DNA from: Methanoculleus methanifontis
Lineage (GTDB): Archaea; Halobacteriota; Methanomicrobia; Methanomicrobiales; Methanoculleaceae
Assembly: GCF_030464365.1 (NCBI RefSeq)
Contig: NZ_VCYI01000011.1
Coordinates: 1-64,000 of the forward strand
Direction: 5' to 3'
Length of the DNA stretch: 64,000 bases
How positions within the stretch are numbered: the first letter of the stretch is position 1; each line of letters begins with the position of its first letter. The notes under the pieces were generated by a model. That model made no database searches and had not been told where the DNA came from. It saw only the letters and a program-made list of their open reading frames with translations. Position numbers and translations under genes: made by a program. Positions 26,550 to 34,630 of this stretch are shown here, one piece after another.

Positions 26550-27371
26550 CTACTGGGCCCGGTCCAGGTGGACATCCACCTGCGGGAAAGCAATCTCGAT
26601 GCCGGCCTTCTTGAACGCCCCGACGATGTCACGGGTCAGATCCCACTGCACATCCCACATATCGGACGTCTTCGCCCATGCCCGGAGAGCGAGGTTCACC
26701 GAAGAGTCTCCGAGTTCGGTGACGAGAACCGTAGGTTCCGGCGATGGGAGCACCCGTTCGTGGGCCGCCATCAGGTCGGTGGCGACCCGGACCGCCGTAT
26801 CGAGATCGCTGTCATAGGCGACCCGGACCTTAACCTCGGCACGACGGGTATCCATGCGGGTGGAGTTGATCACCGGGCTCCCCCAGACCAGGGAGTTCGG
26901 GATGGTGATGTAGGTATTGTCGAACGTCAGCAACTCGGTCGCCATGATGCCGACCGAGGTGACCGTCCCGGATATGCCGTTGACCTCGACGAACTCATCC
27001 TTATCGATGGGGCGGAACGCCGCCAGCCAGACCCCGGCGGCGAGGTTGGTGACGGTGTCCTGGAGCCCGAAACCGAGGACGAGCCCGATCACCGCCGAGA
27101 GCCCGAGCACCATGGAGGATATATCGAACCCGAGCGTTGCGAGGACGATGAGGGCCAGGATCACGTAGAGCAGGATCGAGAAGAACCGAACCAGGAACTC
27201 AATGACCAGGACGGGCAGTTTTGATGCCCGGGAGAGCATCTTTGTGAAGACAGATGTCAGCACCTTCACCACAATCAATCCGATGATCGCGACAAGCACG
27301 GCGAGAACAACGCTTTCGAGTGTGATGTCGGAGAGTGGAACACTGACGTTGAGGATTTCTGCGATCTCCAT
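26550..27371 (-). CDS. MscS-family mechanosensitive ion channel
   Basis: 273 residues from ATG at 27371 (a start at 27386 is also possible). Three hydrophobic spans occupy about 10-120; the third, pore-lining part and the following beta domain read SAVIGLVLGFGLQDTVTNLAAG, then FRPIDKDEFVEVNGISGTV and FDNTYITIPNSLV, which are hallmark MscS segments. It should open under membrane tension and release solutes during hypo-osmotic shock. A TATA-like TTTAGTATAT near 27396-27405 fits a start at 27371. Confidence 0.9.
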   Translation of the reverse strand: MEIAEILNVSVPLSDITLESVVLAVLVAIIGLIVVKVLTSVFTKMLSRASKLPVLVIEFLVRFFSILLYVILALIVLATLGFDISSMVLGLSAVIGLVLGFGLQDTVTNLAAGVWLAAFRPIDKDEFVEVNGISGTVTSVGIMATELLTFDNTYITIPNSLVWGSPVINSTRMDTRRAEVKVRVAYDSDLDTAVRVATDLMAAHERVLPSPEPTVLVTELGDSSVNLALRAWAKTSDMWDVQWDLTRDIVGAFKKAGIEIAFPQVDVHLDRAQ

Positions 27372-27516
27372 GTATAAAGATGACACGGGAGGTCAGATAT
27401 ACTAAACCCTCCGGAGGAGAAAAAAGGGGGAACACCACCACAGCCGCTCCTGCACGGCCGGACAGAGAGACGGTAGAACTCAGGAGAGGGAGGAATACGG
27501 CTGACCCGCACCTCGC

Positions 27517-27524
27517 AAAAAAAA
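27517..27524 (-). terminator. Oligo-T tract after the LUD-domain gene
   Basis: Eight A residues on the given strand lie 86 bases beyond the end of the gene at 27610-28302 and upstream of the MscS gene; on the transcribed strand this is a T run suitable for termination. Confidence 0.35.
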
Positions 27525-27609
27525 GTGAACCCGGCATGAACCCGCCGTGAAGACGCCGCTCTTTTCCTTCAGCAGGCAGGCCCGGTGCCGCCGCGCGGGG
27601 CAGCCGGAT

Positions 27610-28302
27610 TCAGTACCCGAGCGGCTGGCGGATCATGACCAGGGTGACCCTTCCGTCAACGTCTTCGTGGTCGAGGATCACATGTTTGCCGATATAACTC
27701 CCGATGCCGTAGACATGCTGCGCACGCTGGTTCTCGAGGGGCAGGCAGTACTCCCGGCACCGCCGGAGGGCATCATCGATGGTCGGCACGACCTTGTTCG
27801 TCCCGGAGACGAGGATGAGGTGGGCCGCCGCGTGAGGCCACGCCCCCATCCGGCTCCCGGTCTTGTCGCACCCGACGATCTCGCCCGATTCGGCGATCGC
27901 CTGCACCCCGGAGAGGAAGTAGTCCGCGGCAACGCTCTTGCGGCGGAGCGCGTGCCGCTTCTCGGTGTCATCCTCGCCGGTGATGACCGCGTGGTAGTCC
28001 CGCCATCCCTTCGGATTTTCTTTGAGCACCCGGTCGAACCCCATCTCGACCAGGGTCGTCGAGTAGCCGTTCATGACCTCGGCTCCTTTGGGGATCAGGT
28101 CGACGACGGTCCTGAGGGCATCCTCTGCCGAGTCCACAAGGATTACCCTGACATTCCGGGCCCCGATCGCCTCAATTGTCTTTCTGAGCGTCGTTTCGTC
28201 CGGCGTCCGGTTCCACCGCTCCGCATCGGCTCCGGCATCGGCCATCAGGTTGGTCGCACTGTACTCCGTGGCCTTCTCCATTTGCTGGGTAACGTTCGCC
28301 AT
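27610..28302 (-). CDS. LUD-domain (LutC/YkgG-like) protein
   Basis: 230 residues. GAEVMNGYSTTLVEMGFD, VAADYFLSGVQAIAESGEIV and SGTNKVVPTIDDALRR are typical of the DUF162/LUD domain. In bacteria LutC forms the lactate-utilisation complex with LutA and LutB, iron-sulfur proteins. Neither partner is present nearby, so the role here may be different. The gene is divergent from the cache-domain gene at 28350 with a 47-base gap between them, too short for two long promoters. Confidence 0.75.
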   Translation of the reverse strand: MANVTQQMEKATEYSATNLMADAGADAERWNRTPDETTLRKTIEAIGARNVRVILVDSAEDALRTVVDLIPKGAEVMNGYSTTLVEMGFDRVLKENPKGWRDYHAVITGEDDTEKRHALRRKSVAADYFLSGVQAIAESGEIVGCDKTGSRMGAWPHAAAHLILVSGTNKVVPTIDDALRRCREYCLPLENQRAQHVYGIGSYIGKHVILDHEDVDGRVTLVMIRQPLGY

Positions 28303-28349
28303 CCAATCACCTCACGGTCGGAGGATACGATCCTACATATACCTCTCGG

Positions 28350-28952
28350 ATGTCGGGCCCTTACCGTTTTCACGGCGAGGAAGGTGCCGGCGTCTTTTAT
28401 TTGTATTCCAGCACACAGGAGGATATTAACAGGGTTTACCCCACCATTATAACCTTTCTTCGGGTGACCGCTACCGGATACAGCGATAATACCGGATCAG
28501 GGGCCGTAGAACAGATCATTGCCCATACAGACCTTGCGGGTTTCGTCCGGGAGGGCGCCACTCACGCAGAAACCGCCGGAGAGGACGCGGCACTTGTTGG
28601 ATTCAACAACGGGGCGGGCAGGTTCTCGCAGGGAGCCCTCTACGTGTATGCGTACGACTCCAACGGGACGCTCCTTGCCCATCCCCACCTGCAGAACTCG
28701 ATCGGCACATGCCTGAACGGGCGGCAGGACCCGTACGGGATGGAGAACATCCGGGCGCTCAGGGATACCGCAGAACCAGGAGGAGGATTCATCGCCTTCA
28801 TCTGGCCGAACCCCGCCCAGGAGAAACGCGACGAACTCAAGATCGGTTACGTCGTCGACGACACCTGGTGGGTCGGGCCGGGGGTTTACCTCTCCGAGAT
28901 CACCGAAGAGAACGCATCGCCCCCTCCCCGAAACCCAGGAAAACCGTTTTAA
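28350..28952 (+). CDS. Cache-domain protein, possibly lacking its N-terminal anchor
   Basis: 200 residues. The segment EDAALVGFNNGAGRFSQGAL, then YVYAYDSNGTLLAHPH, GMENIRALRDTAEPGGGFI and VDDTWWVGPGVYLSEI is a single cache (ligand-sensing) domain, with the usual HPHLQNSIG region. Such domains normally sit outside the membrane behind a signal anchor, which is absent here: residues 1-45 are neither hydrophobic nor like a signal peptide. So either the gene is a truncated sensor or the true start is different (a GTG near 28464 would give only the cache part). Intact downstream frame. Confidence 0.6.
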   Translation: MSGPYRFHGEEGAGVFYLYSSTQEDINRVYPTIITFLRVTATGYSDNTGSGAVEQIIAHTDLAGFVREGATHAETAGEDAALVGFNNGAGRFSQGALYVYAYDSNGTLLAHPHLQNSIGTCLNGRQDPYGMENIRALRDTAEPGGGFIAFIWPNPAQEKRDELKIGYVVDDTWWVGPGVYLSEITEENASPPPRNPGKPF

Positions 28953-28976
28953 CAGCCGGAACCGCCTAACAAAAGA

Positions 28977-29270
28977 TCAGGGGGCCTGACCGGCCCCCAC
29001 CTCCTCGCTGTCCCATACGAGGGTGCTCTTCATCTCGGTCATGATCACCCTTGACCCCGGGGGAACCCGGATCGCGTCGCCGATATCCTCAGGTGCCGAC
29101 GCCCAGACGACCTGGTGTTTGACATCCCCGTCGGGCAGCAGCACCACGACACTGTAGGTGTTCATACCCTCCTCGGGGGTGCCTTCTTCCTCCCCGGGGG
29201 TGACACGATAGCAGGTGAACGTGACCGGTGCCGCTTCTTCCGCCTTTCTCTCTTCTGCTTCGCTTCTCAT
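28977..29270 (-). CDS. Hypothetical small protein
   Basis: 97 residues, acidic N-terminus (EAEERKAEEAAP), then a beta-rich stretch with TYSVVVLLPDGDVKHQVVW and PPGSRVIMTEMKSTLVW. No family is recognised. ATG at 29270. It has the same codon character as neighbouring genes, and the opposite strand reads poorly, which favours a real gene. Confidence 0.45.
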   Translation of the reverse strand: MRSEAEERKAEEAAPVTFTCYRVTPGEEEGTPEEGMNTYSVVVLLPDGDVKHQVVWASAPEDIGDAIRVPPGSRVIMTEMKSTLVWDSEEVGAGQAP

Positions 29271-29441
29271 ACGCGTCCCTCATCACCCGGATGAGCGCCG
29301 GGCCCTCGCGGGTTTTGAATGCCCCACCAGGGAACCCGCCTCACGTCCGGGAGCCACCTCCTCTGGTGCCCCTCCAGATAATAAGTTTGCCCCGTGCCGC
29401 AGCTTCCACGAGAGAGTGGCGGCCCGGTTAATGCCGGCCAT

Positions 29442-29448
29442 CAAAAAA
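29442..29448 (-). terminator. Oligo-T tract after the glutamine synthetase-like gene
   Basis: Seven A residues on the given strand directly follow the end (29463) of the reverse-strand gene. Confidence 0.4.
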
Positions 29449-29462
29449 ATATTTGCGTACTC

Positions 29463-30968
29463 TCACGCAACGTGGAGGAACTCTTCAACCAGTTCCCGGA
29501 TCGCGTCGTTGTTACCATAAAGCCTCTCGCTCAGCCCCTGGTCGTCGAAAGCCTTCAGGTTGGTGATCCGGCTGTCGATCATCCCCGCCGGGAAGATTCC
29601 GGCCTCCTCAAATATCGCCCGCTTCACCTCGAGCGCTTCGGCAGACTCGACGCAGGAGGCGGGAAGCTGCCGGAACTCCGCGAGCCGCTCCCTGAACTCA
29701 GGGCGGAATATGTTCCCGCTGACGTAGAGTTTCTCGGCCATCTCGAGCGCGCCGGGCATCTCGATCCCGCGGAGCGCCGCCACGACGAGGCCGGCGACGA
29801 TCAGGTAGGGATCGGCCGAGCCGTCGGCGACCCGATACTCGAATGTCTGCTTCGACAGACGGTTCGGTGTAAGGCCGTTTTCACCGGGGTTGGCGTCACA
29901 GGTCATGCCGTTGGCGCCGATCCAGCCGAGAGGCACCCGGACCACGACCGAGCGGTTGCGGTCGCCCCAGCAGACTGTCGTCGGCGCTTCCTGGTGTGGA
30001 ACGAGACGGAGGTAGGAGGTCGGGATGGTGTTCCCAAAGGCCGTCAGGGCGTCAGAGGCGTCGAGGATACCGGCTATCATCTTCCGGGCGAGCGGGCTCA
30101 GCCTGCCTTCCTCGACCAGCAGGTTCTTGCCATCCTTCTCGACGAGCATGTGGAAATGCATCCCGCTCCCGGCCTTGCCGGCGGTGATCTTCGGGGCGAA
30201 GCTGATCTCGACGCCGTACTGGTTGCCGAGCATCCGCAAGACCCACTTCGCGACGATCAACTGCTCGACTGCCTGCTCCACCGGCATCGGCAGGAACTCG
30301 ATCTCGTGCTGCTCATAGTAGGTATCGTCGTTATAGAAACATCCGACCTCAGAGTGGCCGTACTTGATCCTGCCTCCGGCGCGGGCAATCAGCCGCATCG
30401 CCTCGTCCCGCAGATCCGCGAACTTGACGAAGGGTTCGGCCGAGTGGTAGCCCTTCTGATCGCGGCCGGGGTAGAGATCGTCCCGCGGGCTGATGACGTA
30501 GTACTCGAGCTCGCCGAGCGTCTTGAAGGTGTACCCGGTCCGGCGGGTGAACTCCTCGTTCGCCTTTCGGAGCACGTACTCGGGCGCGCTCTCGAGTGGA
30601 TTCCCGTCGCTGTCATAGAACGAGCAGAGGAACTCGAGCGTCGGCACCTCGGCGAAAGGACTCACGAACGCCGTGCGGTAACGGGGAATGACGTAGAGGT
30701 CGCTGCTCCCCGCCTCGATGAACGAGAAAAGGTTGCTGCCGTCGACGCGCTCGCCATCCGAGAGGACGGTATCGAGGTGTTCCTTTGAAGAGATGACGAA
30801 GTTGAGGGTCTTGAGTTTACCGTCCTCTGCGGCGTAACGGAAGTTGACCATCTCAATCCCGTTCGACTCGCAAAACTGTATGATATCCTCTTTCGTAAAG
30901 TTCGCCGGATCCTTCTTGAGAAAACGTACCAGCTCATTGGGGTTCATCAGGATCTCAGAATCTTTCAT
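29463..30968 (-). CDS. Glutamine synthetase family protein (divergent GlnA type)
   Basis: 501 residues, a little longer than GlnA. The beta-grasp domain spans about 25-120. In the catalytic part, SGMHFHMLVEKDGKNLL replaces the usual MHxHxSL metal loop, YEQHEIEFLPM corresponds to GQHEI, NTIPTSYLRLVPHQEAPTTV to the NPTVNSYKRL block and FEYRVADGSADPYL to the EFRxPDxxxNPYL block. These keep the fold but vary several positions, so it may make glutamine or act on another amine, as in gamma-glutamyl-polyamine synthetases. It is monocistronic. Which role applies cannot be decided from sequence. Confidence 0.78.
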   Translation of the reverse strand: MKDSEILMNPNELVRFLKKDPANFTKEDIIQFCESNGIEMVNFRYAAEDGKLKTLNFVISSKEHLDTVLSDGERVDGSNLFSFIEAGSSDLYVIPRYRTAFVSPFAEVPTLEFLCSFYDSDGNPLESAPEYVLRKANEEFTRRTGYTFKTLGELEYYVISPRDDLYPGRDQKGYHSAEPFVKFADLRDEAMRLIARAGGRIKYGHSEVGCFYNDDTYYEQHEIEFLPMPVEQAVEQLIVAKWVLRMLGNQYGVEISFAPKITAGKAGSGMHFHMLVEKDGKNLLVEEGRLSPLARKMIAGILDASDALTAFGNTIPTSYLRLVPHQEAPTTVCWGDRNRSVVVRVPLGWIGANGMTCDANPGENGLTPNRLSKQTFEYRVADGSADPYLIVAGLVVAALRGIEMPGALEMAEKLYVSGNIFRPEFRERLAEFRQLPASCVESAEALEVKRAIFEEAGIFPAGMIDSRITNLKAFDDQGLSERLYGNNDAIRELVEEFLHVA

Positions 30969-31166
30969 ATTTCTTTAACGTTGGCTTCGACCGTATAAAA
31001 ATGAGTGTTCTCCTCTCCGCATCCGGTTCGCCGAGGACATCATGCTCCTGGATAAGGGAAGGATACATCCCCGGATCGAAGGTGGAAAGGACCTGGTAAG
31101 AGGTGAAAGGGACAGCATGATCACCTCACAGCGCCTGCGCGACGAATAACGGCTCCATTCCGATCG

Positions 31167-32183
31167 TCAACCCACCCAGTCAGGCCAACTGGGGATCTCC
31201 CACACCACCATCGGGGTCTTCGGTACGGCGGGACCGGCATCCTCTCCCCGGACCCCGGCCATCTCCGCGAGCACCGCAAGACCAAGCCGGGCATTCCTCT
31301 GTGCATACCCAAACGAGACATGGTCGATGGTGTCGTCCGGGGTATGGGCCGGGCCGTGCTCCTCGCAGTGTGTCGTCACGGCCGGGTAGCCCCGTTCACG
31401 GAAGGATATGTGGTCCGAGGCGCAGGAATGGATGTTCTCGGTCAGGGCGAAGTTCGTGCCGTAGAGGGCGTTATAGTCCGCCATGAGTGCCGCGATATCC
31501 GCAGACCGCTCGTCGGAGACAATGTCGAGCACGGAGCGGTTAAGAGGATCGTAGCAGGCCGAGTCGTAGTTGAGGTAAAACACGATCGGAGCCGCCGCAT
31601 TGGTGGCGTAGTCGATGCTGCCGAGACATCCGACCTCTTCGGCGTTCCAGAACGCGAACTCGACCGTCCGGTTAAACGAGTGCCCGCTCATCACCCGGGC
31701 GAGTTCCAGGACGATCGCGGCGCCGCAGCCGTTATCAGTGGCCCCGGGCGCGCGGGTAAGGTCTGTCGACGTGCTGTCATAGTGCGCCCCCACCACCACG
31801 ACTTCTTCGGAGCCGTCACCACTTCCCGGGAGCGTGGCGACGATATTGTTGAGTTCGCCGCCTCGCGACTCCACCTCGAGCCCGGGGATGGCGGCAAACC
31901 TCGCGGCGAGATATGCGCCCGCCTCCCGGTTCCCGTCGGTGCCGTATGCCCGGGTCGAGAAGTTCTGCAGGGCGTAGGTCGTGTCCCGAAGTTCAGATTC
32001 GTCGATCTCCGCGAGCATCGCAGCGATTCCGGGGTCGTACTCATCCCCGGGTATTCCGGTGGCGGCTGCCGGGGGCGCTGCAAGAAGAACTGCTACGCCG
32101 GCGACGAGCAGGACAAAGAACGGCATCCCCGGGGAGCGATCATACCGTCGAGTATGCTTTCCGTGCACTGAATCTAATTTCAT
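31167..32183 (-). CDS. Secreted M28-family zinc aminopeptidase
   Basis: 338 residues. A signal peptide follows a basic stretch: MPFFVLLVAGVAVLLA ending in PPAAATG, so the protein is exported (start may be at 32126 instead of 32183). M28 zinc ligands appear in VVVGAHYDSTSTD, APGATDNGCGAAIVLELA, FAFWNAEEVGCLGS (EE) and the later HCEEHGPAHTPDDTIDH. This is the Vps10/aminopeptidase-like group of M28. It probably trims peptides outside the cell. It stands between divergent neighbours without an operon. Confidence 0.85.
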   Translation of the reverse strand: MKLDSVHGKHTRRYDRSPGMPFFVLLVAGVAVLLAAPPAAATGIPGDEYDPGIAAMLAEIDESELRDTTYALQNFSTRAYGTDGNREAGAYLAARFAAIPGLEVESRGGELNNIVATLPGSGDGSEEVVVVGAHYDSTSTDLTRAPGATDNGCGAAIVLELARVMSGHSFNRTVEFAFWNAEEVGCLGSIDYATNAAAPIVFYLNYDSACYDPLNRSVLDIVSDERSADIAALMADYNALYGTNFALTENIHSCASDHISFRERGYPAVTTHCEEHGPAHTPDDTIDHVSFGYAQRNARLGLAVLAEMAGVRGEDAGPAVPKTPMVVWEIPSWPDWVG

Positions 32184-32405
32184 GCATGTTCACGCAGAAG
32201 ACGCTGAAGGGAGGGCGAGGACATATATTTTTTCCCGGGCGAACAGAGGGGTATGAGAAGGGAAAAGGGCCATATCCGACCGAAAACGTCGGATCACGAC
32301 CAGGACATCCGCCTCCGGAGACGCGGTTTTCGGGGCCAGGTATATATCGCATAGCAAAGAGAAGGTCTCTGACCGACCCAGAGAAGGATCGCGATAGGTG
32401 CATAC

Positions 32406-32837
32406 ATGCCCGATCGACCATCAGCAAGCGACGAGTCGACCCTTTTACGATGGATGCGGCTTGAGATCGGCAGGATCAACGACGGCATCGTCTCAGAACG
32501 CAAACGTCTCTCCCGGCTGTTGCGGGAGGAACACCCGTCGTCCGTCACGAAGGGGGGAGACCGCTACGACTTCGACCGCGACGTCCTCCACCGCCTGGAG
32601 CGGGCACTCCCGGGCGAGTTGCAGAGACGGCTCCGGCTTCCGATCCTCTTCTACTTCGACTCGACGGTTCCGGGCAGTTTCTTCCTCGCGGACGAGGCCG
32701 CGGTGCAGGCCCTCCAGGGCCTCGGGGAGATCAGTTCCCTCAGGAGGATGCAGGGCGGGAGGCTCTGGATCGCAAAACCCCTCGTCTACGCCGTCATGAA
32801 CCAGTACCCGACGGCCATGCAGATTGTGATGGGGTAG
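32406..32837 (+). CDS. DUF61 / UPF0216 family protein
   Basis: 143 residues. The family phrases LRWMRLEIGRINDGIVSERK, LPILFYFDSTVPGSFFLAD and GRLWIAKPLVYAVMNQYPT match the archaeal UPF0216 group, cytoplasmic proteins without an assigned role that occur almost only in methanogens and relatives. A TATA-like GGTATATATCGC lies near 32338-32349. It overlaps slightly with a convergent small ORF at its end. Confidence 0.8.
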   Translation: MPDRPSASDESTLLRWMRLEIGRINDGIVSERKRLSRLLREEHPSSVTKGGDRYDFDRDVLHRLERALPGELQRRLRLPILFYFDSTVPGSFFLADEAAVQALQGLGEISSLRRMQGGRLWIAKPLVYAVMNQYPTAMQIVMG

Positions 32838-33081
32838 GGGAACGGCCCCCCACGGAAAAGAGGATGAACGCTTCTCCGGCACCCGGTGGCCCACCTGCCG
32901 CCTGGTGGCTGACGATGGAATACGCGGCCGGCGAGGCGCTCGCAGGCCGATCGCTCAGGTGCCGGCCCTCAGTGATCGGCGGGACTGTGGGAGATGACCG
33001 ATCCTGTGTTCCAACAACGATACAGGCTATTAACCCGCCGACAACCAGTATCTGAATGGCGACGGTCAGTAACGTGGCCAT
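32794..33081 (-). CDS. Possible small membrane protein
   Basis: 95 residues with one N-terminal span (TLLTVAIQILVVGGLIACIV) and a polar, proline- and serine-rich tail. The tail overlaps the convergent UPF0216 gene by 44 bases, which weakens the call or means the true end is earlier by frameshift. An AT-rich tract at about 33120-33175 (TTTATTTAAATTTT and ATTATATACT) could be its promoter. No family is known. Confidence 0.35.
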   Translation of the reverse strand: MATLLTVAIQILVVGGLIACIVVGTQDRSSPTVPPITEGRHLSDRPASASPAAYSIVSHQAAGGPPGAGEAFILFSVGGRSPTPSQSAWPSGTGS

Positions 33082-33235
33082 CTTCTGCTGGGAAATTCTA
33101 TCACCCTGCGTGCCGGAGGCGGGGATTTTATTTAAATTTTGCTATTTTTATTCACCTGAATATTATATACTGATACATATGTCATACGAGGTGGCGAAGG
33201 GATGGCGGCCGGACGTTCGGCGGCTCACCAGGGCA

Positions 33236-33817
33236 TCACTGGCCGGAACTGCTCTTCTTCACGACCGTCCTCCGGAACCGTTCAAGCACCGGCCGGGTGA
33301 CCTCGTCCATCCGCCGGTCGAAGTAGTCCACCCATTCTGCGACGAGGGCGAGCTGCTCCTGCTGCGCGGAGAGGCGCTCCTGCAGGTCGTCGACGGTCCT
33401 CTGGAGCCGGGCGGCCTCCTCGACCCTCAGTTCGCGCTCCCGCTCGAGTTCCTCTGCCATACGGACGATCCGGCGCTCTTGCCGGGCCAATGTATCCCGC
33501 ATCACCCCGAGCTCGATCACCACCTCGGGCGGAAGCGGAACGGCGGCCAGGTCGAACTCTTCTGCCGGTTCTTCCGGCGCGGCCGACTTCCTGCCGGATT
33601 TGACCTCTTCGGCGATCTCATCGGGCGAGAGCCCTCTCCCGGAGAGCTCCGCGAGTTCCTGGACGATCTTCACCGCCTTCTGCGGGAAGAGCCTGACCCG
33701 CCCGATCGTCCGGTAGGCGAAAAGGTTGTCGTAGGTCTGGATGAGTGCCCGGACATCCTGCTCCGAAAGTCCGGTGAGGTGCGCGATATCGCCGATCTTC
33801 AACTCTTTCTCGTGCAT
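33236..33817 (-). CDS. MerR-like HTH protein with coiled coil
   Basis: 193 residues from MHEKELKIG; the nine codons upstream look noncoding. Residues 5-65 (KIGDIAHLTGLSEQDVRALI, then YRTIGRVRLFPQKAVKIVQE) resemble a MerR-type winged helix in which a transcription factor binds DNA. After a short acidic linker, residues 95-175 form a long coiled coil (RQERRIVRMAEELERERELR), which would mediate dimerisation. No effector domain is present, and no MerR family cysteine cluster. It likely regulates a nearby or distant gene; the target is unknown. Confidence 0.6.
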   Translation of the reverse strand: MHEKELKIGDIAHLTGLSEQDVRALIQTYDNLFAYRTIGRVRLFPQKAVKIVQELAELSGRGLSPDEIAEEVKSGRKSAAPEEPAEEFDLAAVPLPPEVVIELGVMRDTLARQERRIVRMAEELERERELRVEEAARLQRTVDDLQERLSAQQEQLALVAEWVDYFDRRMDEVTRPVLERFRRTVVKKSSSGQ

Positions 33818-33939
33818 GCTGCCATCCTCCGCGCCCGCCCGCATCCCGGGGTGGGAACCCTACGTAACTCTTTGTCGTCATCAGGTATAGGTACGTGCCG
33901 GATCACGTTTTTTCCCGCCGGCGCCCCAGTACTGGTATT

Positions 33940-34623
33940 ATGGATCGGGGAGAGAGGGAGAGCGTCCCTGACGGCACGACCATCGTTTTGAAGGAGGTGC
34001 GGTCCGCCCGCCTCCAGGTGCGGCCGGACGGAACCCTGCGCGTGGTCGCCCCCCCTTCGTTCGACGTCGAGGGGTTCCTGCAGCGCAACGCGGCCTGGAT
34101 AGAGAAGCGGCGCCGGGAACTCGACCGGCTGGCCACCGAAGGGTGCGGGCGGGAGGACCTGCTCCTCCTGCACGGGCGGTTCTGCCGCGTGGTTCCGGGC
34201 GCGCGGTTCATGCTCGATGAAGCCCGCGAAACCGTCGCCTGCCCATCAATCCCCGCTCTCCGGCGAGGGCTCTCCCGGACGCTGAAAGAGGAAGTTCTCG
34301 GCCGGCTGAAGGCCTGCCCGGACCTTGTCGGCCGGTGGCAGGGGCGAATCGCAGTGAAGATGCAGAAGACGCGATGGGGGAGCTGCTCGACGCTCGGCAA
34401 TATAAACGTCAACCTCCGCGTCGTAGCCCTCCCGGAGACGCTGCGTGAATACGTCGTCGTCCACGAGGCCGCCCACCTCCGCGAACCGAATCACTCGAAA
34501 CGATTCTGGCGTCTCGTCGGCGAGCATTACCCGGATTACCGGGCGGCGGAAGCCGAACTGCGCCGCTACTGGATCATCCTCGAGCGGAACAGGGTATGGG
34601 GAGCGCTCACGGATACGGGGTGA
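33940..34623 (+). CDS. YgjP/WSS1-like M48-type metal-dependent hydrolase
   Basis: 227 residues from ATG at 33940; upstream codons in the same frame look noncoding. The C-terminal half contains KTRWGSCSTLGNINVNLRVV and the zinc motif VVHEAAHLREPNHSKRFW (HExxH with a third histidine), the signature of DUF45/YgjP-like metallopeptidases. The N-terminal half is the family lead-in (VRSARLQVRPDGTLRVVAPP). Function is unclear; relatives are linked to DNA-protein crosslink repair or protein turnover. It is transcribed towards the sensor kinase-like gene. Confidence 0.8.
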   Translation: MDRGERESVPDGTTIVLKEVRSARLQVRPDGTLRVVAPPSFDVEGFLQRNAAWIEKRRRELDRLATEGCGREDLLLLHGRFCRVVPGARFMLDEARETVACPSIPALRRGLSRTLKEEVLGRLKACPDLVGRWQGRIAVKMQKTRWGSCSTLGNINVNLRVVALPETLREYVVVHEAAHLREPNHSKRFWRLVGEHYPDYRAAEAELRRYWIILERNRVWGALTDTG

Positions 34624-34630
34624 ATGAGTA

